Positions 17,289-25,888 are shown, numbered from the stretch's first letter. The stretch is 64,000 nucleotides of DNA from CAVORB01 sp963736235 (GCA_963736235.1 CAVTOR010000005.1:186001-250000); one strand, 5' to 3'. The notes: a model not told the origin generated them from the letters alone. Program-made: numbers and translations.

Positions 17289-19160
17289 ATGGCAAGCAAA
17301 CGTTTCCTCCGGCTTGTGAGGCGCGAGGTGTGGGGCCTCGCGCTCTCCGTCATCGCGCTGGTCGCTCCCCCGGCCGTGGCTGCGAACGACCTCGTGGGCA
17401 ACCCCTCTCCTTATCTCGCCATGCACGGACAAGATCCGGTGCAGTGGCGGGAGTGGGGCCGGGAGGCGCTGGCCGAGGCCAGTGCCAGCGGTCGGCCTCT
17501 GTTTGTGTCCAGCGGTTACTTCGCGTGCCACTGGTGCCACGTGATGCAGCGTGAGAGCTACCGCGACCTGGATATCGCCGCTCTGCTCAACCGGCATTTC
17601 GTTCCGGTCAAGCTGGATCGGGAGCTGCACCCGGCCCTTGACGCCTACCTGATCGGATTCGTCGAGCGCACGGCGGGCCAGGCAGGTTGGCCTTTGAACG
17701 TGTTTCTTACGCCGGCGGGCTATCCTTTGTTGGGCCTGACCTACGCGCCACCAGGGGAGTTTCGGGCGCTGCTCGAGCGTGTGGTCAAGGCGTGGTCCGA
17801 GCAGAGCGCGAAGCTCAGCGACCTTGCCCGCCGTGCGGCCCTGGAGCGCGCCGAGGCGGAGTCGGAAGCGGTGGCTGAACCGATGGCGCGCGTCTCGGAA
17901 GATGCGCTCGCCTCGGCATTGAAGCGTCAGGCTCTGTTGATCGGCGACCAACTCGCCGGGGGCTTCGGCAACCAGGCGCGCTTCCCCATGGCGCCCAACC
18001 TCGCGGTGCTGCTGGAGGTGCAGGCCCGCGCGCCGGACGAGGAACTGGGGGCGTTCCTGCGCCTGACCCTTGACGCGATGGCGAACCGCGGGCTGCGGGA
18101 CCATCTCGGCGGCGGTTTCTTTCGCTACACGGTCGATCCCGACTGGCAAACGCCGCACTTCGAGAAGATGCTCTACACCCAGGCGCTGTTGGCACCCCTT
18201 TACCTGCGCGCGGCCGTGGTGCTGGAACAGCCGGGGTACCGGGAAGTCGCCCGCGACACCCTGGATTTTCTGATCGCGGAGATGTCGGGGGACGAGGGAG
18301 CCTACATCGCCAGCCTGTCCGCGGTCGACGCCCAGGATGTCGAGGGTGGCTACTACCTGTGGCGCGGCGATGAGCTGGCGCGGCTGCTGACCGAGGGCGA
18401 GCGCCGGCTGTTAGCGCTGGTCTGGGGTCTGGAGGGGCCATCCGAGCACGCCGCGGGTCTGTTGCCCATGCGGGAGAAAGCACCCGCCGGCGCGGCGACG
18501 AGTCTCGGCATCGACTCGGCCGAGGCCGACTTGCTGTTCGCGCGGGCTCGGACCAAGCTGCTGGAGGCGCGGCGGCAGCGAGGTCTGCCGCGGGACGACA
18601 AGCAGCTCGCGGGCTGGAACGGTCTGGCCCTGAGCGCGCTGGTGGCGGGTGCTCGCGAGCTCGGATTAGAGCGCTACCGGCAAGCGGCATCGGCGCTGCG
18701 GGACTACCTGGTGGAACGGCTCTGGGACGGAGAGCGCCTGCACCGCGCGGTCTCGGAACGGGGCTGGATCGGCGAGGCGACCCTTGAGGACTATGCCTTC
18801 GTCGCGCGCGGGTTGGCCGACTGGGGCGCGCTATCGGGCTCTCCGCCGGACCTCGCGCTGTCAAGGCGCCTAGTGCGGCAGGCCTGGCGGCGATTCCATG
18901 TGAACGGCGGCTGGGCGCTCGCCGCCGAGCCGCTGTTGCCCGCGGTCCCCTCCGAGCTGGCATTCTCGGACAGCCCTCTGCCATCCCCGGCAGCGGTGCT
19001 TATGGCGCTGACGCTGGAGGGCGAGGATACCGATCTCATCGCCCGCGCAGGGACGGCCGTGGAGAAGGGGTTGCCGGTTGTCGCCGCCAACCCTTTTGCC
19101 TTCTCCGGCCAAGCCTGGTTGTCGATCAGGGGTGCAACCCCCGACAAAAGCGCCGACTGA
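17289..19160 (+). CDS. secreted thioredoxin-fold DUF255 (YyaL/SSP411) protein, 623 aa
   Basis: An N-terminal signal peptide (hydrophobic residues about 14-31, ending VAAND) is followed by the DUF255 thioredoxin-like domain beginning NPSPYLAMHGQDPVQW. A CHWCH motif with cysteines near residues 80 and 83 is present, and the second half resembles the six-hairpin glycosidase-like toroid of SSP411 proteins (DHLGGGFFRYTVDPDW, PHFEKMLYTQA, DDKQLAGWNG). Most bacterial members are cytoplasmic and near 680 residues; the exported form here is slightly short. The function is not established, and a thiol redox or sugar-related role has been suggested for the family. It lies alone between tatC and the regulator gene. 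Confidence 0.85.
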   Translation: MASKRFLRLVRREVWGLALSVIALVAPPAVAANDLVGNPSPYLAMHGQDPVQWREWGREALAEASASGRPLFVSSGYFACHWCHVMQRESYRDLDIAALLNRHFVPVKLDRELHPALDAYLIGFVERTAGQAGWPLNVFLTPAGYPLLGLTYAPPGEFRALLERVVKAWSEQSAKLSDLARRAALERAEAESEAVAEPMARVSEDALASALKRQALLIGDQLAGGFGNQARFPMAPNLAVLLEVQARAPDEELGAFLRLTLDAMANRGLRDHLGGGFFRYTVDPDWQTPHFEKMLYTQALLAPLYLRAAVVLEQPGYREVARDTLDFLIAEMSGDEGAYIASLSAVDAQDVEGGYYLWRGDELARLLTEGERRLLALVWGLEGPSEHAAGLLPMREKAPAGAATSLGIDSAEADLLFARARTKLLEARRQRGLPRDDKQLAGWNGLALSALVAGARELGLERYRQAASALRDYLVERLWDGERLHRAVSERGWIGEATLEDYAFVARGLADWGALSGSPPDLALSRRLVRQAWRRFHVNGGWALAAEPLLPAVPSELAFSDSPLPSPAAVLMALTLEGEDTDLIARAGTAVEKGLPVVAANPFAFSGQAWLSIRGATPDKSAD

Positions 19161-19266
19161 CGGGCGTTTCCTTGGGGTGCGCCGCCCTTTTGGCCCCGCC
19201 GGCACGGCATTCCGCCGGGCAATGCACTATTATTGCCCCCACACGACACAACTATTGACAAGGTCA

Positions 19267-20244
19267 ATGGCATCGGGCTCCCAGATCCACTACAAGCAGA
19301 ACCGGTTGAAACAGCTGCGCGCATTCTGCCACGCGGCACGCACCGGTAGCGTCAGCGCGGCCGCGGAGCAGATCTTTCTAAGCCAGCCGACGGTGTCGCT
19401 TCAGATCCAAGCCCTTGAGCGGGAGTTCGACACCCTGCTCTTCGAGCGGCGGGGGCCCAAGATCAAGCTCACGCCGGAGGGCGATCTTCTCTACCAGTTG
19501 GCGCAGCCCCTGGTCGAGGGCATGGACAAGCTGCAAGAGACCTTCGCCACCCACTGCGGGCGGGTGGACCAGGGCACGCTGGACATCGCGGCAGGCGAGT
19601 CCACCATCCTCTATATCCTGCCCGAGCCGGTCGGGCTCTTCACCAGCCGTTTTCCGGGCATCGAGCTCAAGCTGCACAATGTCACCGGCCGTGACGGTCT
19701 TTCCATGTTGCGGGCCGACGACGCGGATCTCGCGGTGGGCTCCATGCTGGAGGTCCCGGATGACATTACCTATCGCCCGGTGGTCACCTACGGGCCTAAG
19801 CTCATTACGCCCGTGGATCACCCCCTGGCGGGAAAGAAGGATGTTACGTTGGAGGACATCGCCCCCTTCGGCTTGATCCTGCCGCCCCGGCACCTCAGCA
19901 CTTGGCGCATGGTGGATCTGGTATTCCGACAGCACCACCAGGGTTATAAGGTTACACTCGAGGCGGGTGGCTGGGAGGTGATCAAGAAGTACGTGGAACT
20001 TGGGCTCGGCATCTCCATCGTCACCGATGTGTGCCTCACCGGCGATGACCGGCTTGCGAGTATCCCGCTGGAGCAATATTTCCCGAAACGCAGCTACGGC
20101 ATCGTGCTGCGCCGCGGCAAGTTCCTCTCCCCCCAGGCCAAGCGCTTCATCGAGGTGGTGGACGAGGTATTCGCGGGGCGAGAGGTCGAGCCCTATCAGC
20201 AAGCGGTGGGCGAGGGCGAGTGGGAGGATGCCTTCCTGGGCTGA
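19267..20244 (+). CDS. LysR-family regulator, CysB-like, 325 aa
   Basis: An N-terminal winged HTH (KQLRAFCHAARTGSVSAAAEQIFLSQPTVS within residues 14-45) is followed by a LysR co-inducer domain. The residue pattern (ALEREFDTLLFERRGPKIKLTPEG; a periplasmic-binding-like fold ending LRRGKFLSPQAKRFIE) is close to CysB/Cbl-like regulators of gammaproteobacteria. I start at the ATG at 19267. A cysteine or sulfur regulon role is plausible but inferred. A TATTAT element about 40 bases upstream could be its -10. The gene ends ahead of the hairpin at 20308. Confidence 0.85.
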   Translation: MASGSQIHYKQNRLKQLRAFCHAARTGSVSAAAEQIFLSQPTVSLQIQALEREFDTLLFERRGPKIKLTPEGDLLYQLAQPLVEGMDKLQETFATHCGRVDQGTLDIAAGESTILYILPEPVGLFTSRFPGIELKLHNVTGRDGLSMLRADDADLAVGSMLEVPDDITYRPVVTYGPKLITPVDHPLAGKKDVTLEDIAPFGLILPPRHLSTWRMVDLVFRQHHQGYKVTLEAGGWEVIKKYVELGLGISIVTDVCLTGDDRLASIPLEQYFPKRSYGIVLRRGKFLSPQAKRFIEVVDEVFAGREVEPYQQAVGEGEWEDAFLG

Positions 20245-20298
20245 AGCTTGCGCTGCGGCATTAGGGGTCGGGCGCGCGGATGCGGCCATCGCCCTCGC

Positions 20299-20329
20299 AA
20301 AAAAAAACAGCCCCGCGGAAGCGGGGCTG
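20299..20329 (-). terminator. intrinsic terminator for the leftward Cache gene
   Basis: A nine-base-pair stem, CAGCCCCGC/GCGGGGCTG with a GGAA loop, is flanked on the left by nine A residues, so the minus-strand transcript ends in a strong hairpin plus U-tract. It lies about 140 bases beyond the stop of the secreted Cache-domain gene and about 60 bases after the converging LysR gene, which it may also serve weakly. Confidence 0.85.
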
Positions 20330-20468
20330 CGTCGTTTCGTTAAGGAGACGCGAAGTATTGGACATCCCGGCCCGAATCAGCACATCCATGCGCCGCGGGG
20401 GAGCGCTGAAATGAACAGCGTTTGCTTAGGGCGCGAGACGGGCTGGGCCGCCCCCGGAAGCCCAGGCG

Positions 20469-20915
20469 TCACTTGTAGGCGCCGACGCCGCAGAAGAAGC
20501 CCTCGTTGTTGGTCAGGACGTAGCTGGTCTTCTCCTTGATTTCCTCGCTTCCGGGGTAGGGCCACTTGTAGTCGACCCAGCCTTCACCGGGATCCTTGGC
20601 GACGGCGATCATGTTCTTGAACAGCTCGTCCCCGTACTTGTTGAAGTCGGCGAGGTTCTTCCCGACCAGCTCCGGCTTCTTGGCGTGATAGAGCATCACG
20701 CCTTCCATGTCCATGCAGAAGACGTAGAGGTCCTTCTCCTGATAACCGCCCGCCGGGTCGGAGAAAACGGCGAAGGCCTTCTCGCTGCCCGTGTCGTTCA
20801 CCGCGGCCTGCGCCTGCTGGCTCAGCGCCTTGGCCTCGTCGGGGGTCGCCATTTCGCCGGCGATGGCGGCGGACATCAGGGCCGCCCCTATAGTCATGGC
20901 AAGTATCTTGCGCAT
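20469..20915 (-). CDS. secreted single Cache-domain protein, 148 aa
   Basis: A clear signal peptide (MRKILAMTIGAALMSAAIAG) precedes a small-molecule-sensing Cache fold: an N-terminal helix (TPDEAKALSQQAQAAVN), then YVFCMDMEGVMLYHAKKPELVGKNLADF and a C-terminal sheet with WVDYKWPYPG and KTSYVLTNNEGFFCGVGAYK. There is no cytoplasmic output domain, so this is a stand-alone periplasmic ligand-binding protein of the type often annotated as a cache domain-containing protein. Two cysteines could pair in the periplasm. A perfect GGAGG lies upstream of the ATG at 20915, and the intrinsic terminator lies beyond the stop. The ligand is unknown. Confidence 0.85.
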   Translation of the reverse strand: MRKILAMTIGAALMSAAIAGEMATPDEAKALSQQAQAAVNDTGSEKAFAVFSDPAGGYQEKDLYVFCMDMEGVMLYHAKKPELVGKNLADFNKYGDELFKNMIAVAKDPGEGWVDYKWPYPGSEEIKEKTSYVLTNNEGFFCGVGAYK

Positions 20916-21099
20916 CGTTTTTTCCTCCAGTGTGGTGTGGAGAGCCGAACATAGACCAAGCGGTGGGTCTGGTCTAGCTTTTCACTGCGCCAGCTGCGCC
21001 AAGCTGCGCCGACGGGTCCGGGTGTGTGCCATCCGATCTGCAATGCGCCCGTCCGACATCGGTTTGCGACATGATTCCATTCGCATCGCTGCGTTCTGC

Positions 21100-21282
21100 C
21101 TAGCGCGGATCGGCTCGATCCGCCGCCGGATTCCCGGACTGGAATGCCGGGTGCTCGTCCGCCCGCACCCGCTGCGGTGTGTCGTAGACCTCCTGGTCGT
21201 GGTGACGAAGCTTTGACCAGGCCGCGATTCCGATCACGATGGCGATGATCATGGCGGCTGCGGCAGCGTGACGATGTGTCAT
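21100..21282 (-). CDS. possible small membrane protein, 60 aa
   Basis: An ATG at 21282 opens a 60-residue frame with one strong membrane helix (AAAAAMIIAIVIGIAAWSKL) followed by a charged tail (RHHDQEVYDTPQRV). Only weak Shine-Dalgarno-like sequence (GGGG) is seen upstream. The longer open frame to 21522 adds residues with no coding character. No homologue is recognised. Its hydrophobic-then-charged layout resembles many small single-pass proteins, but expression is unproven. Confidence 0.4.
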   Translation of the reverse strand: MTHRHAAAAAMIIAIVIGIAAWSKLRHHDQEVYDTPQRVRADEHPAFQSGNPAADRADPR

Positions 21283-21586
21283 CGTCGGAACCCCGTAGCT
21301 GATTTCGGGGCTATCAATACCAGACGAGCGGCCTGGCGCGAAAGCCTTTTGGTGGCCAACGGGTTGGTAGGGAACAAGCCCTTGCGATGAGCGGAACGTC
21401 GTATTGGCGCTGTCTGCGGCACACGACAAAGCATCGATCCGGCGCAGGCCGCGTTGGGGTTCGCGCGATGCGATGAACCGCTTGTAGCGTCGGTCCTGCT
21501 TGCGCGACGGGTGCCCCGTCACGATTTGGCATGCTTCTGGCAGAAGTTCGGCATATAGAGCGAACGACCAGCAAGGAGCGGTATTT
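21283..21586. other. gene-free stretch with a possible sigma-54 promoter
   Basis: No convincing coding frame is seen between the two small ORFs. The one notable element is a GG-N10-GC pattern (TTGGCATGCTTCTGGCA) at 21526-21542, resembling a sigma-54 -24/-12 promoter pointing at the small ORF at 21587. The rest has ordinary composition. Confidence 0.35.
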
Positions 21587-21772
21587 ATGACTTTCCATTT
21601 GCAGCCGGCGAGTCCGAGAGGAAGAAACGATCAAGGCGACTCACACTATTGGCTTCAAAGCACTCTCGACCAATACGAGGTCCGTGAAATCAGCGCCCGC
21701 AAGGCGGTTCAACTCATCACGAGGAAGCGCTCAAGACCGGCAAAGGCGCTGGTCGTGCCCTCCCAGGGCTAA
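21587..21772 (+). CDS. hypothetical small protein, 61 aa
   Basis: The ATG at 21587 has an excellent ribosome binding site (AAGGAG eight bases upstream), which is the main reason to believe in this ORF. The protein starts MTFHLQPASPRG, is hydrophilic, and contains HYWLQSTLDQYEVREISARKAVQLITRK with a basic C-terminus. No domain is recognised and there is no signal peptide. A sigma-54-like element lies about 45 bases upstream of the start. The gene stands alone between the small membrane ORF and the SOD gene. Confidence 0.5.
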   Translation: MTFHLQPASPRGRNDQGDSHYWLQSTLDQYEVREISARKAVQLITRKRSRPAKALVVPSQG

Positions 21773-22025
21773 GTCTTCAAACCGCGCGCTTCCTGCGCAG
21801 CCGCTCTGCGGTATCTGCATTCAATACCCGCGTAGCTTGGCCGGGGTGCCGTCGAACCCCGGCTCCCTTTCGCTCTCACTCTCACCTTTTCAAACTTGCC
21901 CATTGCGCCTGGCGGGACTACTCTTTGGCGGTGATTGACCGAGTAATGTACTTGGTTAAACCCCGCCGCCCGGCGGACCGTGTCAAGGTTTCTGATTGTA
22001 GTCAGCACCGAAGGAGCAATAGACC

Positions 22026-22634
22026 ATGAAACGACCCCTCACCAGCCCGGCCCGCCTGCTTTCCGGCTCACTCATCGGCATCGTCGTCGCATTCAGCTCG
22101 ACCGTCGCGCAGGCCGAGGCCTTGAAGGCGTCTGCAGAGATCAAGGGCTGCGAGAATCCCGAAATCAGCGGTACCGCAACCCTCGTAGAGGCGGTCACGG
22201 CTGAAGGGATCAAGGAGGTTACCGTAGACATGACCGTGAAAGGGCTGAGCGACGGCAGGCACGCCGTTCACATCCATGAGGTCGCGGCGTGCGAGCCGTG
22301 CGGAGCGGCGAAGGGCCACCACGACCCGGGTCCATTTGGCGAATCCCGTCCGGACAGCGCCGGCGACGAGGTTCCCGCCAAGGACATCAATCACCCGTAC
22401 CACATGGGTGACCTGATCAACATCGAGGTCAAGGACGGAGTGGGTCGCATGACCCATACGACCAACAGGATCACGTTGTCCCCCGGCCGGCTGACGATCC
22501 TGGACGAGGACGGGAGCGCCTTCATCATCCACACCAATGAGGACACCTACTGCGACGAGGAATCCGACCTCAAGAAAGGCTGTGCCGGCGGGGCACGCGA
22601 CGCCTGCGGCATCATCAAGCCGATGGAGGGCTGA
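22026..22634 (+). CDS. sodC: periplasmic Cu/Zn superoxide dismutase-like protein, 202 aa
   Basis: A signal peptide (about residues 1-31, ending AQAEA) is followed by a Cu/Zn-SOD beta-barrel. Ligand motifs are recognisable but variant: HAVHIHE (copper histidines), HHDPGPF in place of HFNP, HPYHMGDL for the zinc loop, FIIHTNEDTYCDEES with the last copper histidine, and GGARDACGII at the C-terminus. Cysteines CEPCG and ACG can form the usual disulfide. It should remove superoxide in the periplasm; retention of activity is inferred. A strong GAAGGAG precedes the start, and a perfect hairpin follows the gene at 22666. Confidence 0.85.
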   Translation: MKRPLTSPARLLSGSLIGIVVAFSSTVAQAEALKASAEIKGCENPEISGTATLVEAVTAEGIKEVTVDMTVKGLSDGRHAVHIHEVAACEPCGAAKGHHDPGPFGESRPDSAGDEVPAKDINHPYHMGDLINIEVKDGVGRMTHTTNRITLSPGRLTILDEDGSAFIIHTNEDTYCDEESDLKKGCAGGARDACGIIKPMEG

Positions 22635-22665
22635 GGGCCGGGGTTGCTTTGCTCGAACCCGTACT

Positions 22666-22697
22666 GGACGGCGCCGATAGCGATATCGGCGCCGTCC
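22666..22697. terminator. perfect 14-bp hairpin between converging sodC and nrdG
   Basis: GGACGGCGCCGATA pairs fully with its complement around a GCGA loop. It begins 31 bases after the sodC stop, and its right edge touches the nrdG stop at 22698. Neither side has a good T-run, so it may act as a shared, U-tract-poor terminator or as a 3' stabilising structure for both converging transcripts. Confidence 0.6.
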
Positions 22698-23486
22698 CTA
22701 TCGCACGCGGAAGGTCGAGAACAGCCTGCTTCCTAGATCCATGACTGCGGCGGAGACAGGCATCGAAACCGTTCCGCGCAGCGCCGGGTCCAGGGCGGTC
22801 TCCGTCCTGCACCCCTGCAGCGCGTAATCGCCGACGCCCGCGGCCGCGAGGCGCTCCATCAGCGGCCTGAGTGGATCCTCCAGCGTCCAGCCGGGAAATA
22901 CCGTGGTGCGGACCTCGATTCTGATGCCGGCCCCGAGCAGTATCCGCAAGCTCTCCCAGGCTCGCTCTCCCGAGTCCGCGACGCCGGTGATGGCTCGGTA
23001 GCCTTCGGGCAGGGCCTTGATGTCCAGTCCCACCCAATCGAGACGGTGGACTAGGCGCCGGAGGCGCCGCGGATAACACCCGGCGGTGTGCAGTCCGATC
23101 TTGAAGCCCATGGCCGCCGCCTCCTCTATCGCCGCCGGGAGGGCCTCCTGCGCCGTTGGCTCGCCGCCGCTGAAGACCATGGCGTCGAGCAGGCCCATGC
23201 GCCGCTGTAGGTGGCCGCGTACCTCTGGCCAGGGAACGAGCCCGCCGGCGACGCCGCCCACGAGGTGGCCGTTGTGGCAGTAGGCGCAGCGCCACGGGCA
23301 GCCCTGGCAGAAGACGACTGCCGCAAGCTCACCCGGGAAATCCACCGTTGTCAGGGGCGTCAGGCCGCCGACGGCGAGTTGCTCGGGCGTTCCCTGTCGT
23401 GTGGGGTGGCGGACCGCGGACGGCCGCACGCCACCAGGAGGCAAGTGCGTCGCGTCGTGGGTTTCGGTCCTTGCGATCGAGTGCAT
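22698..23486 (-). CDS. nrdG: anaerobic RNR-activating radical SAM protein, 262 aa
   Basis: This radical SAM activase generates the glycyl radical of class III ribonucleotide reductase. The cluster motif CPWRCAYC (CxxxCxxC at about Cys63, 67 and 70) lies after the typical LTPLTTVDFPG stretch, and SGGEPTAQ (SAM binding) and GLDIKAL are present. The start is uncertain: the first 35 residues before LAVGGLTPL are unusually long and poorly conserved in character. The gene is third in the minus-strand operon, 29 bases after the small glycyl-radical ORF. It is closer to the NrdG form of Pseudomonas-type bacteria than to the short enteric NrdG. Confidence 0.9.
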   Translation of the reverse strand: MHSIARTETHDATHLPPGGVRPSAVRHPTRQGTPEQLAVGGLTPLTTVDFPGELAAVVFCQGCPWRCAYCHNGHLVGGVAGGLVPWPEVRGHLQRRMGLLDAMVFSGGEPTAQEALPAAIEEAAAMGFKIGLHTAGCYPRRLRRLVHRLDWVGLDIKALPEGYRAITGVADSGERAWESLRILLGAGIRIEVRTTVFPGWTLEDPLRPLMERLAAAGVGDYALQGCRTETALDPALRGTVSMPVSAAVMDLGSRLFSTFRVR

Positions 23487-23515
23487 CGAACGGGCGTCTC
23501 GGACAAAGGCGTCGG

Positions 23516-23698
23516 TCAGTCGCCGCGCGCGGAGAGGCAGTCCCGGCCTCGCTCGACGAAGTACTGACGCTCGATGTGCTCGGAGCGCTTGCCGGCATTG
23601 AAGGCGGACACCGGGCGGTGATAGCCCATGACCCGCGTCCAGATCTCGCAGCGGGTGCGTTCCTCTTCTCTCAGCTCGATGCCTTCGTTTGTGGTCAT
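23516..23698 (-). CDS. detached glycyl-radical C-terminal domain of NrdD, 60 aa
   Basis: The 60-residue product contains ERTRCEIWTRVMGYHRPVSAF, followed by NAGKRSEHIERQYF. This aligns with the extreme C-terminus of full-length NrdD (E. coli RTCGYIGTQFWNQG), so Gly25 in RVMGY should be the radical glycine. The gene has its own ribosome binding site (AGGAGC nine bases upstream), is in a different frame from nrdD, and starts 68 bases after the nrdD stop. The catalytic radical site therefore seems to be supplied as a separate peptide. Similar short NRDD-annotated proteins exist elsewhere, to my recollection. A frameshift artefact is less likely because of the RBS and spacing. Confidence 0.8.
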   Translation of the reverse strand: MTTNEGIELREEERTRCEIWTRVMGYHRPVSAFNAGKRSEHIERQYFVERGRDCLSARGD

Positions 23699-23743
23699 GG
23701 CTTTTTGCTCCTGTGGTCTCTACGGGATGGTGTGATGGGAACC

Positions 23744-23762
23744 GGCGGCGATTCTCGCCGCC
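23744..23762 (-). other. 8-bp hairpin between nrdD and the small glycyl-radical ORF
   Basis: GGCGGCGA and TCGCCGCC pair perfectly around a three-base loop, just after the nrdD stop codon. There is no T-run. It could slow ribosomes or RNase and so set the ratio of the large subunit to the detached domain. Confidence 0.5.
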
Positions 23763-23766
23763 TTGG

Positions 23767-25818
23767 TCAATGGCGGGCGCAGGCCCCGAACGCCTGCGCC
23801 TCGGCGCGCTTGCGTGCGATCAGCTCTTGGTCGCAGGCGGGACAGAACTCGTGCTCGCCGGCGATGTAGCCGTGCTTGGGGCAGATGGAGAACACCGGCG
23901 TGACCGTGATGTAGGGCAGGCGGAAGTTGGTCAGTGCCCGGCGCACCAGACGCTTGCAGGCCTCGACGCTGGAGACGTGCTCGCTCATGTAGAGGTGCAG
24001 CACGGTGCCCCCGGTGTACTTGCTCTGCAGCTCCTCCTGCATCTCCAGCGCATGGAAGGGGTCGTCCGTGAAGCCCACGGGTAGCTGGGACGAGTTGGTG
24101 TAGTAGGGGGCGTCGGGTGTGCCGGCCTGGACGATGTCCGGGTAGCGCTTGCGGTCCTCGCGGGCGAAGCGGTAGGTGGTTCCCTCCGCCGGGGTGGCCT
24201 CAAGGTTGTACATGTGACCCGTTTCCTCCTGGAACGCGACCATGCGCTCGCGAACCCGGCCTAGGAAGCGCACGGCAAGGGCCCTTCCGCGCTCGGTGAC
24301 GATGTTCTCGGCGTCGCCGGTGAAGTTGCGGACCATCTCGTTGATGCCGTTTACGCCGATAGTGGAGAAGTGATTGCGCAGGGTGCCGAGGAAACGCTTG
24401 GTGTAAGGGAACAAACCGGCGTCCAGATGACGCTGAATGACCTTGCGCTTGATCTCGAGGCTGTTGCGGGAGAGCTCCAGCAGCTCATCCAGTCGGGCGT
24501 GGAGCGCCCGTTCGTCGCCGCGGTGCAGATACCCGAGGCGGGCGCAGTTGATGGTCACCACGCCGAGCGAGCCCGTCTGCTCCGCGGAGCCGAACAGCCC
24601 GTTGCCGCGCTTGAGGAGCTCGCGCAGGTCGAGCTGCAGCCGGCAGCACATGGACCGCACCATGTTCGGGGAGAGCTCCGAATTGATGAAGTTCTGGAAG
24701 TAGGGCAGCCCGTATTTGGCCGTCATGGCGAACAGCCGGTCCGCGTTCTCGCTCTCCCAGGGGAAGTCCGGGGTGATGTTGTAGGTGGGGATGGGGAAGG
24801 TGAAGATGCGCCCTTTGGCATCGCCTTCGGTCATCACCTCGATGTAGGCGCGGTTGATCAGGTCCATCTCGGCCTGCAGCTCGCCGTAGGTGAAGGGCTG
24901 CTCCTCCCCGCCGATCACCGGCACCTGCCCACGCAGGTCGTCGGGGCATACCCAGTCGAAGGTGAGATTGGTGAAGGGGGTTTGCGTACCCCACCGCGAG
25001 GGCACGTTCAGGTTGTAGATCAGCTCCTGGATGTACTGCCTGACCTGGTCGTAACCGAGGCCGTCCTTGCGCACGAACGGGGCCATGTAGGTATCGAAGC
25101 TGGAGAACGCCTGCGCGCCCGCCCACTCGTTCTGCAGCGTCCCCAGGAAGTTGACGATCTGCCCGACCGCCGACGACATGTGCTTCGGCGGACCCGCCTC
25201 GACCCGGCCCGGAACCCCGTTCAACCCCTCGGCCAGCAGGGTGCGCAGAGACCAGCCGGCGCAATAGCCGGCGAGCATGTCCAGGTCGTGGATATGGACA
25301 TCGCCCTGACGATGGATCTCCCCGATCTGCGGCGGGTAGACGTGGGACAGCCAGTAATTGGCGATCATCTTGCCGGAGGTGTTCAGGATCAGCCCGCCGA
25401 GGGAATATCCCTGGTTCGCGTTCGCCGCCACGCGCCAGTCGGAGCGGTCCAGGTATTCGTTGATGCTGGCAGCGACGTCCACCAGGGTGCGCCGGTCCTC
25501 GCGCAGGCGCGAGTGCTGCTCGCGGTAGACGATGTAGGAGCGGGCGGTCTCGAAGTGGTTGGCGGCGATCAGGGTCTGCTCCACCACGTCCTGGATGCCC
25601 TCGATATCCGGCAGCCGACCGGACTGGTAACGATGGGCCAGCACCTTCACCGCCTGTGCCGTCAGCAGCGCCGCCTCGGCCTCGCCAAACTCCCCGGTTG
25701 CCTGGCCGGCGCGCAGGATGGCGGACTCGATCTTGCCGGCGTCGAACTGAACCTGGTTTCCGTCGCGCTTGATGATGCGGGTCGGCAGGGTTGCGAGGCG
25801 GCTGGATGGGGTGGTCAT
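23767..25818 (-). CDS. nrdD: class III anaerobic ribonucleoside-triphosphate reductase, large part, 683 aa
   Basis: NrdD reduces ribonucleoside triphosphates to dNTPs without oxygen. The ATG at 25818 has GGGAGAG directly upstream. Residues from about 12 to 95 are an ATP-cone (IIKRDGNQVQFDAGKIESAI), and the ten-stranded barrel follows with HRQGDVHIHDLDML, NLNVPSRWGTQTPFTNLT, a catalytic-cysteine region around MCCRLQLD, and SVEACKRLVRRAL. The C-terminal zinc-binding cysteines are at CPKHGYIAGEHEFCPACDQ. The chain stops at ACARH, before the glycyl-radical motif, which is found on the next small ORF. The operon order is nrdD, radical domain, nrdG. Confidence 0.92.
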   Translation of the reverse strand: MTTPSSRLATLPTRIIKRDGNQVQFDAGKIESAILRAGQATGEFGEAEAALLTAQAVKVLAHRYQSGRLPDIEGIQDVVEQTLIAANHFETARSYIVYREQHSRLREDRRTLVDVAASINEYLDRSDWRVAANANQGYSLGGLILNTSGKMIANYWLSHVYPPQIGEIHRQGDVHIHDLDMLAGYCAGWSLRTLLAEGLNGVPGRVEAGPPKHMSSAVGQIVNFLGTLQNEWAGAQAFSSFDTYMAPFVRKDGLGYDQVRQYIQELIYNLNVPSRWGTQTPFTNLTFDWVCPDDLRGQVPVIGGEEQPFTYGELQAEMDLINRAYIEVMTEGDAKGRIFTFPIPTYNITPDFPWESENADRLFAMTAKYGLPYFQNFINSELSPNMVRSMCCRLQLDLRELLKRGNGLFGSAEQTGSLGVVTINCARLGYLHRGDERALHARLDELLELSRNSLEIKRKVIQRHLDAGLFPYTKRFLGTLRNHFSTIGVNGINEMVRNFTGDAENIVTERGRALAVRFLGRVRERMVAFQEETGHMYNLEATPAEGTTYRFAREDRKRYPDIVQAGTPDAPYYTNSSQLPVGFTDDPFHALEMQEELQSKYTGGTVLHLYMSEHVSSVEACKRLVRRALTNFRLPYITVTPVFSICPKHGYIAGEHEFCPACDQELIARKRAEAQAFGACARH

Positions 25819-25841
25819 CAACTCTCCCAATCTTTTTCAAA

Positions 25842-25888
25842 CCACAAGATATTGTGTCGTGAATTATAGGAGTAACTAGATATCGGTT
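25842..25888 (-). promoter_or_regulatory. paired NrdR boxes in the nrdD promoter
   Basis: CCACAAGATATTGTGT at 25842-25857 matches 14 of 16 positions of the NrdR consensus (acaCwATATATwGtgt). A weaker copy, TAACTAGATATCGGTT, lies at 25873-25888, exactly 31 bases away, the usual three-turn spacing of NrdR box pairs. NrdR represses ribonucleotide reductase genes when dATP is high. The stronger box covers the expected transcription start. Confidence 0.7.

Noticed and set aside
24370..25869. 499-codon plus-strand ORF across nrdD
   Set aside because: It is antisense to a clearly conserved gene and is rich in low-complexity residues. GC-rich DNA gives such mirror ORFs.
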